The notes below the pieces were generated by a model. The model did no database searches and was not told the origin of the DNA. It saw only the letters and a program-made list of their open reading frames with translations. Source: Scedosporium boydii (Eukaryota > Ascomycota > Sordariomycetes > Microascales > Microascaceae). From it: a DNA stretch of 64,000 nucleotides. Shown here piece by piece: positions 10,754 to 22,800 of this stretch. The stretch is taken from the NCBI GenBank assembly GCA_002221725.1, contig NJFT01000001.1:62001-126000 (forward strand), in the 5' to 3' direction. The first letter of the stretch is position 1. Each line of letters starts with the position of its first letter. The position numbers and the translations under genes are program-made.

Positions 10754-11784
10754 ATGTCGAGTACGTTCTCCGCCATGTGGCTATTGTCGCTACACTTGGG
10801 CTTCCATCGCTGTCATCAATGAGACTAATGGGAAGGATTTAAACAGACACCGCATCGGATAGACATATTACGATTTTCTCGGAGCAGGGTCGCCTGTACC
10901 AAGTCGGTACGAAACAAAGCCACGAGTCGCCCGATATGACCTAGTTCAGGACTGATCCCTCGCCTTTAGAATATGCCTTCAAAGCCATTACTGCGGCCAA
11001 TATCATGTCCGTGGGACTAAAAGGCAAGGACTGCGCCGTCGTCTTGTCCCAGAAGAAGGTCCCCGTACGTTGAGCCCCGAATTACAGGCCATTTACACTA
11101 CGACGTCATTAACACCCCATATAGGACAAGCTCATCGACCCCTCGTCCGTCTCGCACATCTTCCAAATCTCTCCATCCGTCGGCTGCGTCATGACTGGAT
11201 CAATCGCCGATGCCAGGCCTCTAGCTCAGCGTGCGCAATCTGAAGCTGCCGAGTTCAGATATAAGTATGGCTACGAGATGCCCGCAGATGCCCTCGCCAA
11301 GAGGCTTGCGAACATCAGCCAAGTCTATACGCAGAGGGTAAGGAGGCCGCGTCCTAGAATGTTTATGTTTCATACCGATACTTACTATTTGCAATAGGCC
11401 ATGATGAGGCCCTATGGTGTCGCGACCACGTTGATTGCTCTCGACTCGGAGTACGGACCCCAGCTTTTCAAGTGCGACCCGGCTGGATACTATATCGGAT
11501 ATAAGGGTGTCGCCGCAGGACCCAAACAGCAAGAGGCTCTCAATCATCTGGAGAAGAAGCTCCGGAACAAGGACAGTGCGCCAGGTTCGTGGGAGGATGT
11601 GGTTGAGTTGGCCATCACGACACTGAGCACCGTCCTCAGCATGGACTTCAAGAAGACGGAGATTGAGATTGGTATTGTAGGAGGACCGCGGGCTGATGGC
11701 AAGGAGGGAACCGAACCCGGGTTCAGGACGTTGACGGAGGAGGAGATCGACGAGAGATTACAAGCGATTGCCGAGAAGGATTAA
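10754..11784 (+). CDS. SCL1: 20S proteasome subunit alpha type-1 (alpha1, PSMA6 class)
   Basis: Five exons (10754-10760, 10847-10906, 10970-11064, 11125-11337, 11398-11784) join in phase to 253 aa. Exon 1 is only 7 nt (ATG TCG A) before a GTACGT donor; exon 2 completes an Asn codon and gives [19 protein letters not shown], the conserved alpha-subunit N-terminal gate and H0 helix. VEYAFKAI follows across intron 2, then [12 protein letters not shown] and [11 protein letters not shown], diagnostic of alpha subunits; [21 protein letters not shown] assigns it to alpha1. The C-terminus is Glu/Lys-rich. Alpha subunits form the outer rings of the 20S core, gate the channel and bind the 19S cap; they are not catalytic. 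Confidence 0.95.
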
Positions 11785-13800
11785 TGATGTGACGAAGATG
11801 TCGACGTGCTTCTGAAATACAGTGTCGATTGGCAATTGGTTCACGAGAAGTAGGCACAAGGCAGGAGAAGTCCGCACGTCTTGGGTCAGCAAGGGCGGGG
11901 GGTAAATGGTGCCGAGTACCAGTCCTACGGGCGAATCAATCAACAACGCCGATACCCCAGCGGCGGTACTGTATAATACTACTTACTACAACTACAACTA
12001 AAGGGGTTGACATAGCCAAGAACATAGGAGTGAGTTTTTACTGTCTAGTCTAGTGACTCGGGGAGGTATCTTGTACCTTCAGCAAGCCACAGGACGCAAC
12101 GTAACGTTCGATGATCGATCTAAATGTGAGAATGCAACCCTTTTTCCGCTGGACAAGGGTCATTCACTCAGGACAAAGCCAACAACGACATACGAGTCTA
12201 CGACTCAGTCCAGCTCTGTTCTGTTCTTCGGTGCATGGCGAGGCAGAATACCCGCGTGAAGGTCAGGACTCTCAGCATGCATGCTGCAAGGGTTCAAGAA
12301 TCTCGGTCTGATCCCGGAGACAAGCCCCTGAATAGTCGGCAGCCGACGAGGAGAATCACGGTTCCACAGAGAGCTATGGGGATGACCCCGACCCGATGAG
12401 GATATTCAGGCAGGTTCTGATCCAGGCCCCCACTTGGAAATCGGCCTCCATCGTCCTTGGCGGCAAGGCTAGGTCGAGAGGAAGGAGATCGAGAAAAAAA
12501 AGCAAAAGGGCACGGGATGAGTTTACCGTTTACTGAAGAAGGTTAGAGTCGACCAGTGACCAATTTGATGAAGAGGCCGCGGATTGTCTCGGAGCGAATG
12601 CAAATCTAGATCTGCTAAGAGGGGACGATAGGGCAGCGCGTCATTTGGGGGGGGGGAGGAGGACGTTTTTTCTTTCTTTCGTTTTTTCCTCTATTCTTAA
12701 ATGATGGTCTAGACTCACCGTAGAGAGCTCAGTCTGTCGAGGCAGATTTAGCCAGATAGGTCAAGATACTAATCTTTCATCGACGGGGACTCCTTCATCG
12801 ATGGACGAGGTTGGTTCCAACCTCTCGATCTCTGGCAAATACACAGTGAATGACGGGACCTGCCAGGCCGGCTGTCCATTCCGAGCCACGGTTTCTCGTC
12901 CGCATCCATCCGTCGTTCCCCATTGGCAAGGCTATCAATTGAAGCTCCCACAATTAATAATATCTCCAAGCGAGCTCGACCAATACCCTCACCGCAAGGC
13001 CCTCTTCTCCTGGGTCGCACCCCACCGAGACAATATCCACCGACATGGCACCCGCAGATCAAGTACGACGGTCCCTGCTTTTCAGGGTCCTGCCGGATAG
13101 ATTCAAGCGAATGTCGTTTTGGGGGGTGAAAAGGGGGGGTATCATCCCCCGAGAGGCCGCTGACCAGATTTCAGACGAAAGCAATGCATCGTCGGCACCA
13201 AGGGAGAGAAAGAAGAGAGTGAGTTTTAGCTGCATGAGAAAGCGAGGCTCAGCTCGTTCCTCAACGAAAAATTGCGGCCCTCTCAGATCGGGACAGACCG
13301 TGACAAGTCGCAAGTCACCTCGGAACTATCATTGGCTGAGCCACACTCTGCACCTCCACATGCAAGGCTTCAGCCTACTTCCCGATTAGGACTCCTCTGG
13401 GTCCATCTTTCTGCAGGCTGCGAGCTGAAACTCCCTTCTTGAGAAAAAGATCGTGCTAGCGAGAAGCAATACCAAGGAAGACCTGCAGACCCTCAGAAAG
13501 TATTACGCCAAGGGAGAATGAGGACACGACGAGAGGAGAAGAAAAAAATTTTTTCCTTCGACGACTTGACTTGAGTGATTGATTTTCATTCTTGGGGATG
13601 GATGGACCCGCCCGGGTGTCGGTTCGGTTGATTTGGTCGACTTGGTCTGAGTTGCTCCCTCCGTGGCCCGTCGCCAGCAAAGACCCTGTCCTCAAAGCGG
13701 TCCTCCGTCTCCCGAGTGGCTCTGATGCCGATGGCCTGGTCAGCCACTGAACCTTACCGAGTTGTGGCTCTTCACTTTGACCCCCTCCAGGGCCTCCACC

Positions 13801-13866
13801 CTACCCTACCCTACACTACACTCTACCCTACACTCTACTACACGCTCCACGCTACATTACACGACA
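13801..13866. repeat. Degenerate CTACC/CTACAC low-complexity repeat
   Basis: Variants of CTACC, CTACA and CTCTA follow each other for about 65 bases. The pattern resembles CCCTAA telomere repeats loosely but lacks the hexamer register, so it is treated as simple-sequence DNA. Confidence 0.6.
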
Positions 13867-14379
13867 CCCTCCGCCCTTCACACCATCATCTCAGTTCTCA
13901 CTTGCACATTCGGTGGGACCGTCTGTACCCGCCGTACCTATTCCCTGGCGTCGGGCCCGCTTATACTTCGTAACACGGCTCCGATGGGGTTCACCAGAGT
14001 CGGTATCATTGATCCGTCCAAGCTGGAAACATTGCTTTGGCGCTAAAGTTTCATTTTACTGCCTCGTACAGCCTCTCGAACCACAGTCTTCTTTCTATGG
14101 ACTCCTGCAGCAACCTGCAGCTGGGTGCATATTGAGAGGTTCGTCCCAAGTATTGGCCATAAGCACGATTGGGATTCGTTCGCTCAGACGGCAGATGGAG
14201 TAATATCCATAGAGCAACCTCATACACTACACTACATCATAGCAAGAACGAACCAGATGCACCTCCAAAGGGCCCGCAGGAAGTGGGAACAAGCCCTTTG
14301 AATCTTGCTAGCTCCAAGTCAAGAGACGTGGACTGTCAAATGACCACCTCTTGCACAACGGGTATTGGTCCCTCCTCTC

Positions 14380-14445
14380 TCTTTTTTATTAATTATTTTT
14401 ATTTTTTATTATTATTTCTTTTTTTTTTTCAACGTTTCTTTTTCA
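14380..14445. repeat. T-rich low-complexity tract
   Basis: The stretch is nearly all T with scattered A and C, including runs of 6 to 12 T. It is non-coding and could be a promoter pyrimidine tract on the plus strand. Confidence 0.6.
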
Positions 14446-15383
14446 TCCCCTCGGGGAGTGGGAGGGATCAAGCCCTAGTGTCCACTCCACTGAAGCCCTC
14501 AACTCCTCGGTGCGAACGTCAGACATCACTAGACGAGCTAGACCTGATCCGGACGCCCTACGAGGCCCAACTTGGGTCATTATTTTCTCCGACTGGACGG
14601 AGAACCTATTGTCAGTTGTGGAGTCCCTCACGCCACACCACCCTTCACCAGCCTCTGCTTGCCCACTGCCCACGAAGTCGTGGACTTGGCCCTTGCTGGT
14701 TGCATATGCCGCATACATGTCTCTACCCTTAGATCACCTCCCCCCTTCTAAAGATAGCCATGTCTGCATCCTTACTGGTCAATGGTGGCGATGGACCTGC
14801 GGGAGAGGTTCCTCCTCTCGGGCTTCTTGATGACGCCCTAAAGCAGCTACGATTTTGGGGAAAGGTACCGGTTCGTGGGCGGCGCACTACTTTCGTACTA
14901 TGGCTTTTGGTGGCCGGAGGCCTTCGAGATGGGATCGCGTCCATCGTGGACCGTCGGAAAAAGATATAATGGCTCATCGAGTAGATGGCTTCTTGGTGCT
15001 GTCTTCTGATTCTATCACCAGAGGTCGCCGAGCATTCCTCCTTTCTTCGGATCGCTATCATTAATACTATTCTGAGATTCCTTCACTTTAGAACTTCATT
15101 TTTTTTTCCTTCTTGCCCACTTACACACAACCCTCACACGCCAATTACATGTATAACACCTTGACAAGGATTACATCCAAACTTTCAACGACGATCTGCG
15201 TCTTTGTTTTTCCTTAGGTCTTAGCCATTCCTTCTTTTGGTGGTTTACCATCCGGCTGTCTTGTTCTTTTCCGTCACACAAATCGTGTTGTATTTTACCA
15301 ACGTTGCGCCGCCTCCGTCTCCGACGACCCATTCCGAGCCTCCTCCCGCTTTCGAGATCTCCCGCAATTAATATCCTATAACA

Positions 15384-16436
15384 ATGGACGGACGTAAGTG
15401 TTCCTCTCTCCGAGCTCTCCCGCCGCTGCCTCGGTTCCATTGTTGGGGTGTTTTTTTGCCGACTACAAAAAAATAAAAAGCTTGTCGGAATCATCCGCTA
15501 ACAAGAGTTCCGGAACTCCAGTCAACGAATACCGCCAGATCCGTGTAGCAGACGTGCTAGCCGACTTCCGGACGTTGCAGTACTACATTGCCTCCGCGCC
15601 AGTTGATCCTGATAACATGGAGGACTACTACACCGAGGGCTGGGCTGCTCTACGCCAATGTGCTATTGATGGGCAACACATACTCAACTGCGCGGCTGAC
15701 ACGAGCGTCCCTAATGTAGGAGGAGGCCGGGAGGAACAGGAGAAAGCCGAGCTGCAGCAGTAAGTGACATCAATTCACCACCCTGACATCATGGCGTTTC
15801 TTCGCCCCTCGCCTTGGCCGGGGGTTGGGTCCCCCCCACCCCACCACTCCCAAAAAGGCGAAATTGGCACAACCAGCCGCAAGCCACCACGAGAACTACG
15901 ATGCAAACAAACTGTCCGACTGCAGTATTGCTGACCGGCTGTACTTTTTTCCATCAAATACAGGGTGCTTTTGGATGCGTTCGCTAGACGACATGAAGGC
16001 CAAAAGATCTACCTGAGGCAAGAGGCAGCGCAACGTTGGGCGGATCGCCGCGCGAGAATCCTTAACGGGAGCAGGCCGCATTCTGGGAATCGATCTGCGC
16101 TTAGGGCGTGTGACCAACAACTACGAGCTGTGCGTAGCGCCCCACCTTCCATCTGTTGATCGTTCTCTAGTGAAGAATCTTGGGAATCTTGGCCCAACCC
16201 TAAATCCAGGGAGCCGGGCCGAGCAGATCAGCCGCGTCATCAATGCCTACGAAGTATTGTTGGCAAAGACTAACATATTTCTTTCTTTCCCTGTTTTCTA
16301 GGAGCTCGCTACGATTACCGACCAAAACGTCTACGCCGATTTGCAGGACTCGGACATTGCCATGGATCGCTGGACGGCCGAGGATCCGAGCCTGAGGAGT
16401 GTTCTCCGCTGGTTGGCGACACGACGCACCGCCTAA
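15384..16436 (+). CDS. Uncharacterised 211-aa protein, five exons
   Basis: Exons 15384-15393, 15522-15759, 15964-16133, 16171-16253 and 16302-16436 join in phase to MDGLNEYRQIRVADVL through RWLATRRTA. Exon 1 is 10 nt (ATG GAC GGA C) before GTAAGT; the first intron has GCTAAC and CCAG signals, and the last intron (48 nt) has CTAAC and TTTCTAG. Intron 3 as modelled is very short (37 nt, GTAGCG donor); GTGCGT at 16130 with an AAG acceptor at 16175 would keep the same downstream frame. The protein is helical, rich in Arg/Ala/Gln, without membrane segments or signal peptide (for example VLLDAFARRHEGQKIYLRQ). I do not recognise a family. Consistent phase over five exons argues that it is real. Confidence 0.65.
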
Positions 16437-17300
16437 TGCTAAAGCCTAAACGACGACACGCACCACCACGCAATTTCCTCGCCTTTTTCTCATGTTGGGA
16501 ATATTTCTTTATGCCTGTCAGATACCACTACCCGCAGCCGGCTCCTGCGGTTTTCCTCTCGGGGACTTTTCTTTTTTTCTTTTGGAGTTTCTTTTTTTTT
16601 CGTCGGTTTCTTCTTTGCTTTTTCTTGTTTTTCTTTCTTGATACCATTCCCATCTCCATACCCCCCCTTTTTGATACAGGTGTCTGTTTTATCCTTTTAC
16701 TTGCATACGGCATTCCGGGGTTTTCAAACAAATAGATGGATGGGGCGCAATTTTTCGTGTGATCAAAAGAGAGGACATTTTTTTTTTAATTTGGGAAAAA
16801 AGGAAAAATACCAAAAATGTCATAGAAAAAAACCGAATTGGCCACTTCTGGAAAGGAGGCTCTGATATCTTGGAGGAAAAGCGGGTCCTTTTTCTCCTTC
16901 ACTCTTGCGAGGGTGGATGGGGGGACGAGAGGAAGAGACTTGCTATTTTTTTACGACTGGATCGTTTGAGGGATGTACGGTAAAATAGAGTTAGGTTTTG
17001 GAAATCAATGTTTAATTGAGTTCAAGATTAACGTTCTTTTTAGCATGGCTTGGTGATGGTCCTGAGGCTAGTTCACTCGGCTCCAGTGTGTGGAAGAGGC
17101 CCTGCCTCTGGTATGGGCGATAGGACTGCTGCGATATAAACCGGAGGATGGAACCAGGCTCTCTCCACGGAAGGTGTATCTCGAGTGACAAGTGCCAGTA
17201 TCAAAAATTGGCGTATTTGAAGTATTCAAAGCGGTAATAAAAAGCAGTCGGTCTATTTTCTAGTATACACTCCTCACTCTCTCTACGAGTCAAGAAACCC
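16437..17300. other. 3' spacer between convergent genes
   Basis: These 864 bases contain T-rich and A-rich runs (16560-16640, 16770-16810) suited to two 3' UTRs. Short ORFs here are Phe/Lys-rich translations of those runs and are not supported as genes. Confidence 0.55.
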
Positions 17301-17945
17301 TCAATACGCTTTGCTCTGAACACATAGGGCAATTCCCGCCAAAGAAAGAAGCATCCCGATCCCAGTATCTAGAGAGGTCAGCAGAGAAGACCGGGATGAC
17401 AACGGGATCGAAATCGGGGCAACATACCTCGACTGATAGCCTTGCCTTCGACCCACCAGTCGCCCAACACCGTGAATAAAAACGCCAAAGTATTCACGAT
17501 CGGGACAGTAAGGCTCAACTCTGTTTTGAACGGGTCCTCATCAGCATAACACAGACGCGGATCATGCCAAGTTTATCCATCATCCAACCCTCACACATTG
17601 TCCTCTCTCAAAGGAAGGGATATAGATGACGAAGAAGAGAAGGGGGGAAAACTCACCAGCCTGCCCAATCAACAGAAAAAACCACAAACTGCCCGTAAGA
17701 TTCAAAGCCAGCGGCACCACATAGCGCGGATTCCTCAACAGATCCACGACGGCGAACCACGCGCCGTACACCTTCCTCGCCATGGGTCCCAGCTCGGGAG
17801 ACTCGAGGATCGGGTGAGGGGGCGGGGTGTGCGTGCGCGCTGCGCGGCGGATGAAGGGCGTCGTCAGACCCCAGGCCAGGCCGACGAGGAGGAAGCCGAG
17901 GATGTAGTTGAAGAGAGGGGGGGAGTCTGGGTTGAGGCTAGACAT
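17301..17945 (-). CDS. TMEM234-like four-helix membrane protein
   Basis: Three exons (17945-17657, 17520-17428, 17368-17301) join in phase to 149 aa. Helices: FNYILGFLLVGLAWGLTTPF, YVVPLALNLTGSLWFFLLIGQA, LTVPIVNTLAFLFTVLGDWW and TGIGMLLSLAGIALCVQ. The opening GxxWGxTxPF, then LNLTGS and ELSLTVPIVN, match the TMEM234 family, distantly related to drug/metabolite transporter (EamA-like) half proteins. The intron 1 acceptor is the CAG before AGTTGAGC, preceded by a GCTGAT branch site; the nearer GATGAG would break the frame. The mammalian relative has been linked to kidney filtration barrier; the fungal role is unknown. The gene lies tandem to, and downstream of, nothing obviously related. Confidence 0.82.
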
Positions 17946-19816
17946 GATTGCGGATAGATGGGGTTTGTGGGAGAGAGTGAGAGGCTGAAAAGCTGAAGGC
18001 GAGGAGGGGTGGATGGATGGATGATGATGCAGATACTCTCAGTTGAGATGAGATGATTGACGTCAGATGCGATGGATCAATAGATGACAATTGGGAATCA
18101 GCCTCATCAGCCTCGGAGTCGGCGATGGATGGATGGAGTAGCCGCACTGATGATCGCTACAGTCAAACGCGTTTGGTTATGTTGTCATTCCTGAGAGACT
18201 GATTCAGAGTGAGTAAAGGACCGGGATGGGGTTGATTTGATGACGTTGAGTTGCCGTTCTCGGTACAAGAGAAGATCAGACTGAGCATCCGCCACGCTCC
18301 GAACCCCTGGCTTGGGATGGCTTGGGAAGTTTTGGGTGCGGATTTGCTATTTTAGGTTCTGATGTGGATCCACGCACCGACCGCCTCGCGACTGCCACGC
18401 TCGAATTATTAGTAAGATCAGAGGCAGAGAAGCCTCAACATTGAACTTCATCCGATCATAATCTTGAGAGTCGAGACCTGAGAGACCATTGAATTCTTGA
18501 CCAAGTATTCCAGGGGGACAAAGTACGTATTCCACCCAGTAGGGAGCTCTAACCGTTGTCCAGAGAATATCAAATCAACGTCAATCGCAATCAATATTGC
18601 AAATTCGCGCCTTCTCATGCGGTGCAATGCAGTGCAATGCAGGCTACTACGCCAGGCGGTTCCTCGTCAACATCAATACGCTGCAGTTCCCTTGGTAACA
18701 ATGCAATGTTGCATCTCGGAAAAGAAAACATCCAACAAAATCCAACGAAAGGCGTCAAAAGGCGTGGGTTTCTGACATCACGAAAAACGCATCTGCAGAT
18801 CCCTTCTTTCCTTGCCCTCGCCCTCGCCGAATCCTCGCTTCCCCTCAAATCATAACCTCAGATGAAGCATCTTAGCCCCCCTCCTGTGTGCCTCGAGCCC
18901 AATCCATTCATACCCAGCATCTCCTTCAACTCCCAAAAACCGCCGGTCCAATTGCCAGCTCTGCCGTGCTGCTTTAGCCCTCTCTCCCCTCCGCCCCCAA
19001 AACGCTCGCTGGCCGCAGCTTTGGTCCGAGACATACATTGCATAGACTAACACGCCCACACCATAGAATCTCACTGTATGCGGGCCGGGCCACACTTACC
19101 CGTTTCAACCATTTCACCCGAGCCGGATCCTATTTGCTTTATTTCTTGGTTTTTTCGGCCAGACTCCTCCGACGGAGAAACCCTTCACCAGTGGATCCCC
19201 GGATGCATCTTGGGCTCCGCAACGGCCCCGCCGATGAATCTTGCCCTGCCGCACTCAACCCCGCTCTCATGCCTCAGTAGCTCTTTGAGGTCGTTGACCG
19301 TGCCTTTGCTTGGACACCGAATGTTCAAGTCTTGCCTCCCAGTCTGTGAAGGAGAGTGAGTGAAGTAAAACCCCCCAAACCGAACAACTCCTCAGAAACA
19401 CCCCAACGCAGGAAGAGAAGCGGCAAAAAAGGTAACCCGAAAGGAACATTGAAATCTTCATTACTACATTCCTAACTTTCCCATCGTCACATAACCCCCA
19501 ACCGGAACCACCCTTACCCCCCGAACCCATTACACGTATGAGAAAGTTCAAACCGCAGCCACCAACCAACCCTCCATGTCCCTAGTTGATTTTCTTCAAG
19601 TCTCTTGGAAATGAGAAAACAAAAAGATGAGAACAGAACAGACAGATGAGAAGAAGAAAAAAAAAAGAAGAGAAATAGAAACCAAAAAGATTTAACAAAC
19701 AACCAACGCCGTGAAACCCCCCAAAACATGTATAAGTTATAATTAGTATACAAGGCAAAATACGTGAGGAAAGAGAATCAAAAGAAATGACTGGCCGGCA
19801 ATGGCGATCATCTTCT
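17946..19816. other. Intergenic spacer, about 1.9 kb
   Basis: The region between the TMEM234-like start and the 3' end of the INN1-like gene contains GGATG microsatellite-like runs (18010-18030, 18126-18138), a tacgtat site at 18524 and an A/G-rich tract at 19640-19685, likely in the 3' UTR of the next gene. No gene was supported on either strand. Confidence 0.5.
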
Positions 19817-22800
19817 TTAATACCCGGCATACCGCCTCCTCGACCTTCCGGAACCAATGTCGATACTCTTCATCTCCTCCATCAACGCCCAGTCTCCGTC
19901 ACCGTACCCGCCGCCATTATTACGGCCCGTCGTCACAAGCGCGCCGCTCATGGTCGGGATGGGAATCTTGGGAGGAATCACCGGCCCGCTACCACCCATC
20001 CCTCGCCCGGGGCTACTACCATATTGCGGCGCGTCGTTTTCGCTAGGATAATTATCCCACGTGCTCGCGCGTGTCGGCCGGGGAGGGGTGAAACCACTCG
20101 AATCCGCGTTGTAGTTGTGCGATGAGATGGGGGCGAGCGGACTCGATCCCGCGGGGGACGTAGAGGATGGTAGCGCTGGCAATCGGCTCGACTTCTTCTG
20201 TAACCTGTTACGCCCGGCACTACCGGGTGCAGGTGGAGTCCGCGGTTGGTCGTCCACATAACCCATGGGGACGACGGCCATGGATTGAGGTCGACCGGCG
20301 ATGCGCAGCTGGCGGCGACTGCTTTGTGGTGGGGGCGGCTGTGATCCCCTGAGAGAGTCATAACCTTGCGTGCCAAACGATCCGCTCCTCTTCTCCCTCG
20401 GCTCCGGCTCCGGTGCCCAAGTTTCCATGGGCAAGTGGTCCGAGGGGTCTATCTCCCGGCCGTCATGCGTGATAATCTTGCTGCCGTCGGCATCGAAATA
20501 CTCATCCCTGGGACCTCCCGAGTCCTTGTTTGAGAAATTCGGGTTAAACGCATCGTACGAGTCGGGGCCGAACGGGATTCCCGACCGTCTCCGGTTCTCG
20601 GTAGGCGGAGGCACGGGGCTGACCGACTTCCGTCGGATGGTATGGTTCGGGTTTGGGTTCGGGCTCGGACGTGGGCTCGGCTGCGGGCTTGGTCCGGGGC
20701 TGCGCGAGATGCCTCTCGACCTCGTAGGCGTCTGCTGCTGAACGTGTGAATAGCCAGCATTAGACCTCGTGTCGTACGCTGGCGAACCATACGCGGCCGG
20801 CGACCCGGCATTGGTGACATAGGACTCGGCTCTACCGCGCGCTACTTGAGGCGGCGTTGCCATACTCTGGGCCTTCTGCTGCCTTTCAAGACGGCGCTCC
20901 TCGTAGATTCGATCCGAAACCTCTCGGGCTAACGCGGGATCCACACCCGGTACAAGCGATGGAGGCACAGCTGGTAGCGCCGCAAAGGTGTTGGCCTTCA
21001 CGATCTGCGTGTCGGCAAGTTCGTTATGGCCCTGCGTATTGTATTGGCCGGAGGCCAAGAAGGCTTTTCGCGGGACAAGTGCGGTGCTCAAGTTAGGGTC
21101 GTCCTGCAGATTCGGTTCAAATGACTCTGAGTACGAGGGAGAACGGTGACGGTTGTCAAAGTCAGCATGATGGCTGGATTGCGACGGTTGGCGGTAGCCA
21201 TTATGAGGTTCAACGGCAGGAGAGGTTCGCGGAGGCTGGTGGTAATCGCTAGTGCGATCGCCAGAGTCATGAATCGGAGGCCTATACGGAGTAATATGTT
21301 CCGAGGGAGATGCGGACACTGTCGAAGACGCCGGTGCATATCCATTGGGCTGCTCGAAAGAAGAAGGCTGAGAAGAAGGCTGAGAAGATACATGAGAGGG
21401 GCTGTATTGTCCCGAAGCCGCGCTACCCCGTCCACTCAGGTTCAAGGGAGCCGGGGTAGGATTGTCCTCGTACCGCGTATCGTCAAAACTGTGGGATGAT
21501 GAGTGGGCATCACTCTGACGGTACGCATGATACCTGGCTGGCGTAGGAGAGTCCGGAGCGTCCTCGACCTTGGGTTGCATTCCACGGTGATAGCCGTCGT
21601 GCGCCGCCGAATCGTAGCTCTGATGTCGCGGAGGCGATGGCTCGTAGCCACTACTATCCACCCGGTGAGGAGATGCAGATCCCCCGTCATAGGCCTGATA
21701 CACGGGTCTAGACACCGAGTTACGATGAGCTTCGTTTCTCAGCACGTCGTGCCTCATCGGCGGCGTCCCCTTTTGGGGTGATGTGTCAAACGCACCCCGC
21801 ATTACCAGTTCATGGGCACTACTAGTCCTGGATCGGTGAACTGGTGGCGGAGGCGGTCGCTCATCGTCTGGGGGGAGCTCGAATCGTTGCTCATCCATAT
21901 GAGGAGGCGGAGGCGGCGTATAGTGTTCAGGAGCTGGGCTAAACTGATTATGGGTATCATGGCGGTCGAAATGCTGAGCAGAGTAGCTGGGGCTGTAGTT
22001 TCGCTCGTCGAGTTGATGGGGAGAATTGTCATATCGATCCGTATGTCGCCGAGGCGGCGGGGGAGGAGTCTCGTACTGGATCAGATGCGCAGGTCCATGG
22101 GCCGGCGCAGCTGGAGGAGGACCTTGACCTGTAGGCGCGTAATCCTCGGGCGGGTATTGCCGGGGAGTTAGGGGTTTGGGGAAAGGAGGACCAGGGACGG
22201 ATGGTTGACTGGAAGGCTCGTAATTCTCAGGGGGATATTGTCGAGGGGTCAGAGGTTGTAGCACAGGAGGAGCAGGACTAGTAGGCGCATAATTTTCAGG
22301 CGGATACTGTCGCGGAGGCTGAGACTGGTGAGGCGGAGGAGGAGAAGGACCGGGAGCAGAAGCTTGACTCGTTGGCGCATAATTCTCTGGCGGATATTGT
22401 CGTGGAAGCTGGGGCTGAGGGGGGAGAGAAGGGCTGGAAGCCGGGGCGTGGCTGGGCGCATAGTTCTCGGGTGGGTACTGCCGCGGATGTTGTGATTGAG
22501 GAGGAGGAGCCGGAGCGGAGGCTTGACTAGGCACGTATGTCTCAGGGGCGTAGTTCTCAGGCGGGTACTGTCGCGGATGTTGGGATTGAGGTGGAGGAGG
22601 GGGGGCTGCAGCTTGACTAGGCGCATAGTTCTCAGGCGGATATTGTCGTGGAGGCTGCGGTTGAGGGGGTGGTGTTCCGTACTCGACGGCTTGAAGAGGA
22701 GATTGAGTGGGTATGTACGCCGAGGGCTGCTTCCTGGGAAGGGGTCGCAGGGGTTCGGGGGCCGGGGCGGGAGCTGGAGCTGGAGCTGGCGCTACTTCTT

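Larger units (their letters stand above)
11785..15383. other. Gene-poor 3.6-kb stretch with low-complexity tracts
   Basis: No gene could be supported. Short open frames lie on both strands without family features or consistent splicing. Visible structure: a G-run at about 12647-12662, a C/T/A-rich degenerate repeat at 13801-13866, a T-rich tract at 14380-14445, and a good-context ATG at 13045 followed by splice-like sites that lead only to a short peptide. The right-hand end should contain the promoter and leader of the gene at 15384. Confidence 0.55.

Noticed and set aside
13045..13219. Good-context ATG (MAPADQ) followed by GTACGA, a TTTCAG acceptor and a GTGAGT donor
   Set aside because: The joined exons give only about 20 codons and no continuing exon with a conserved sequence was found; it could be a 5' fragment but cannot be supported.
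13801..13866. Telomere-like CCCTA pattern
   Set aside because: The CCCTAA hexamer register is absent and the units vary in length; simple-sequence DNA explains it.
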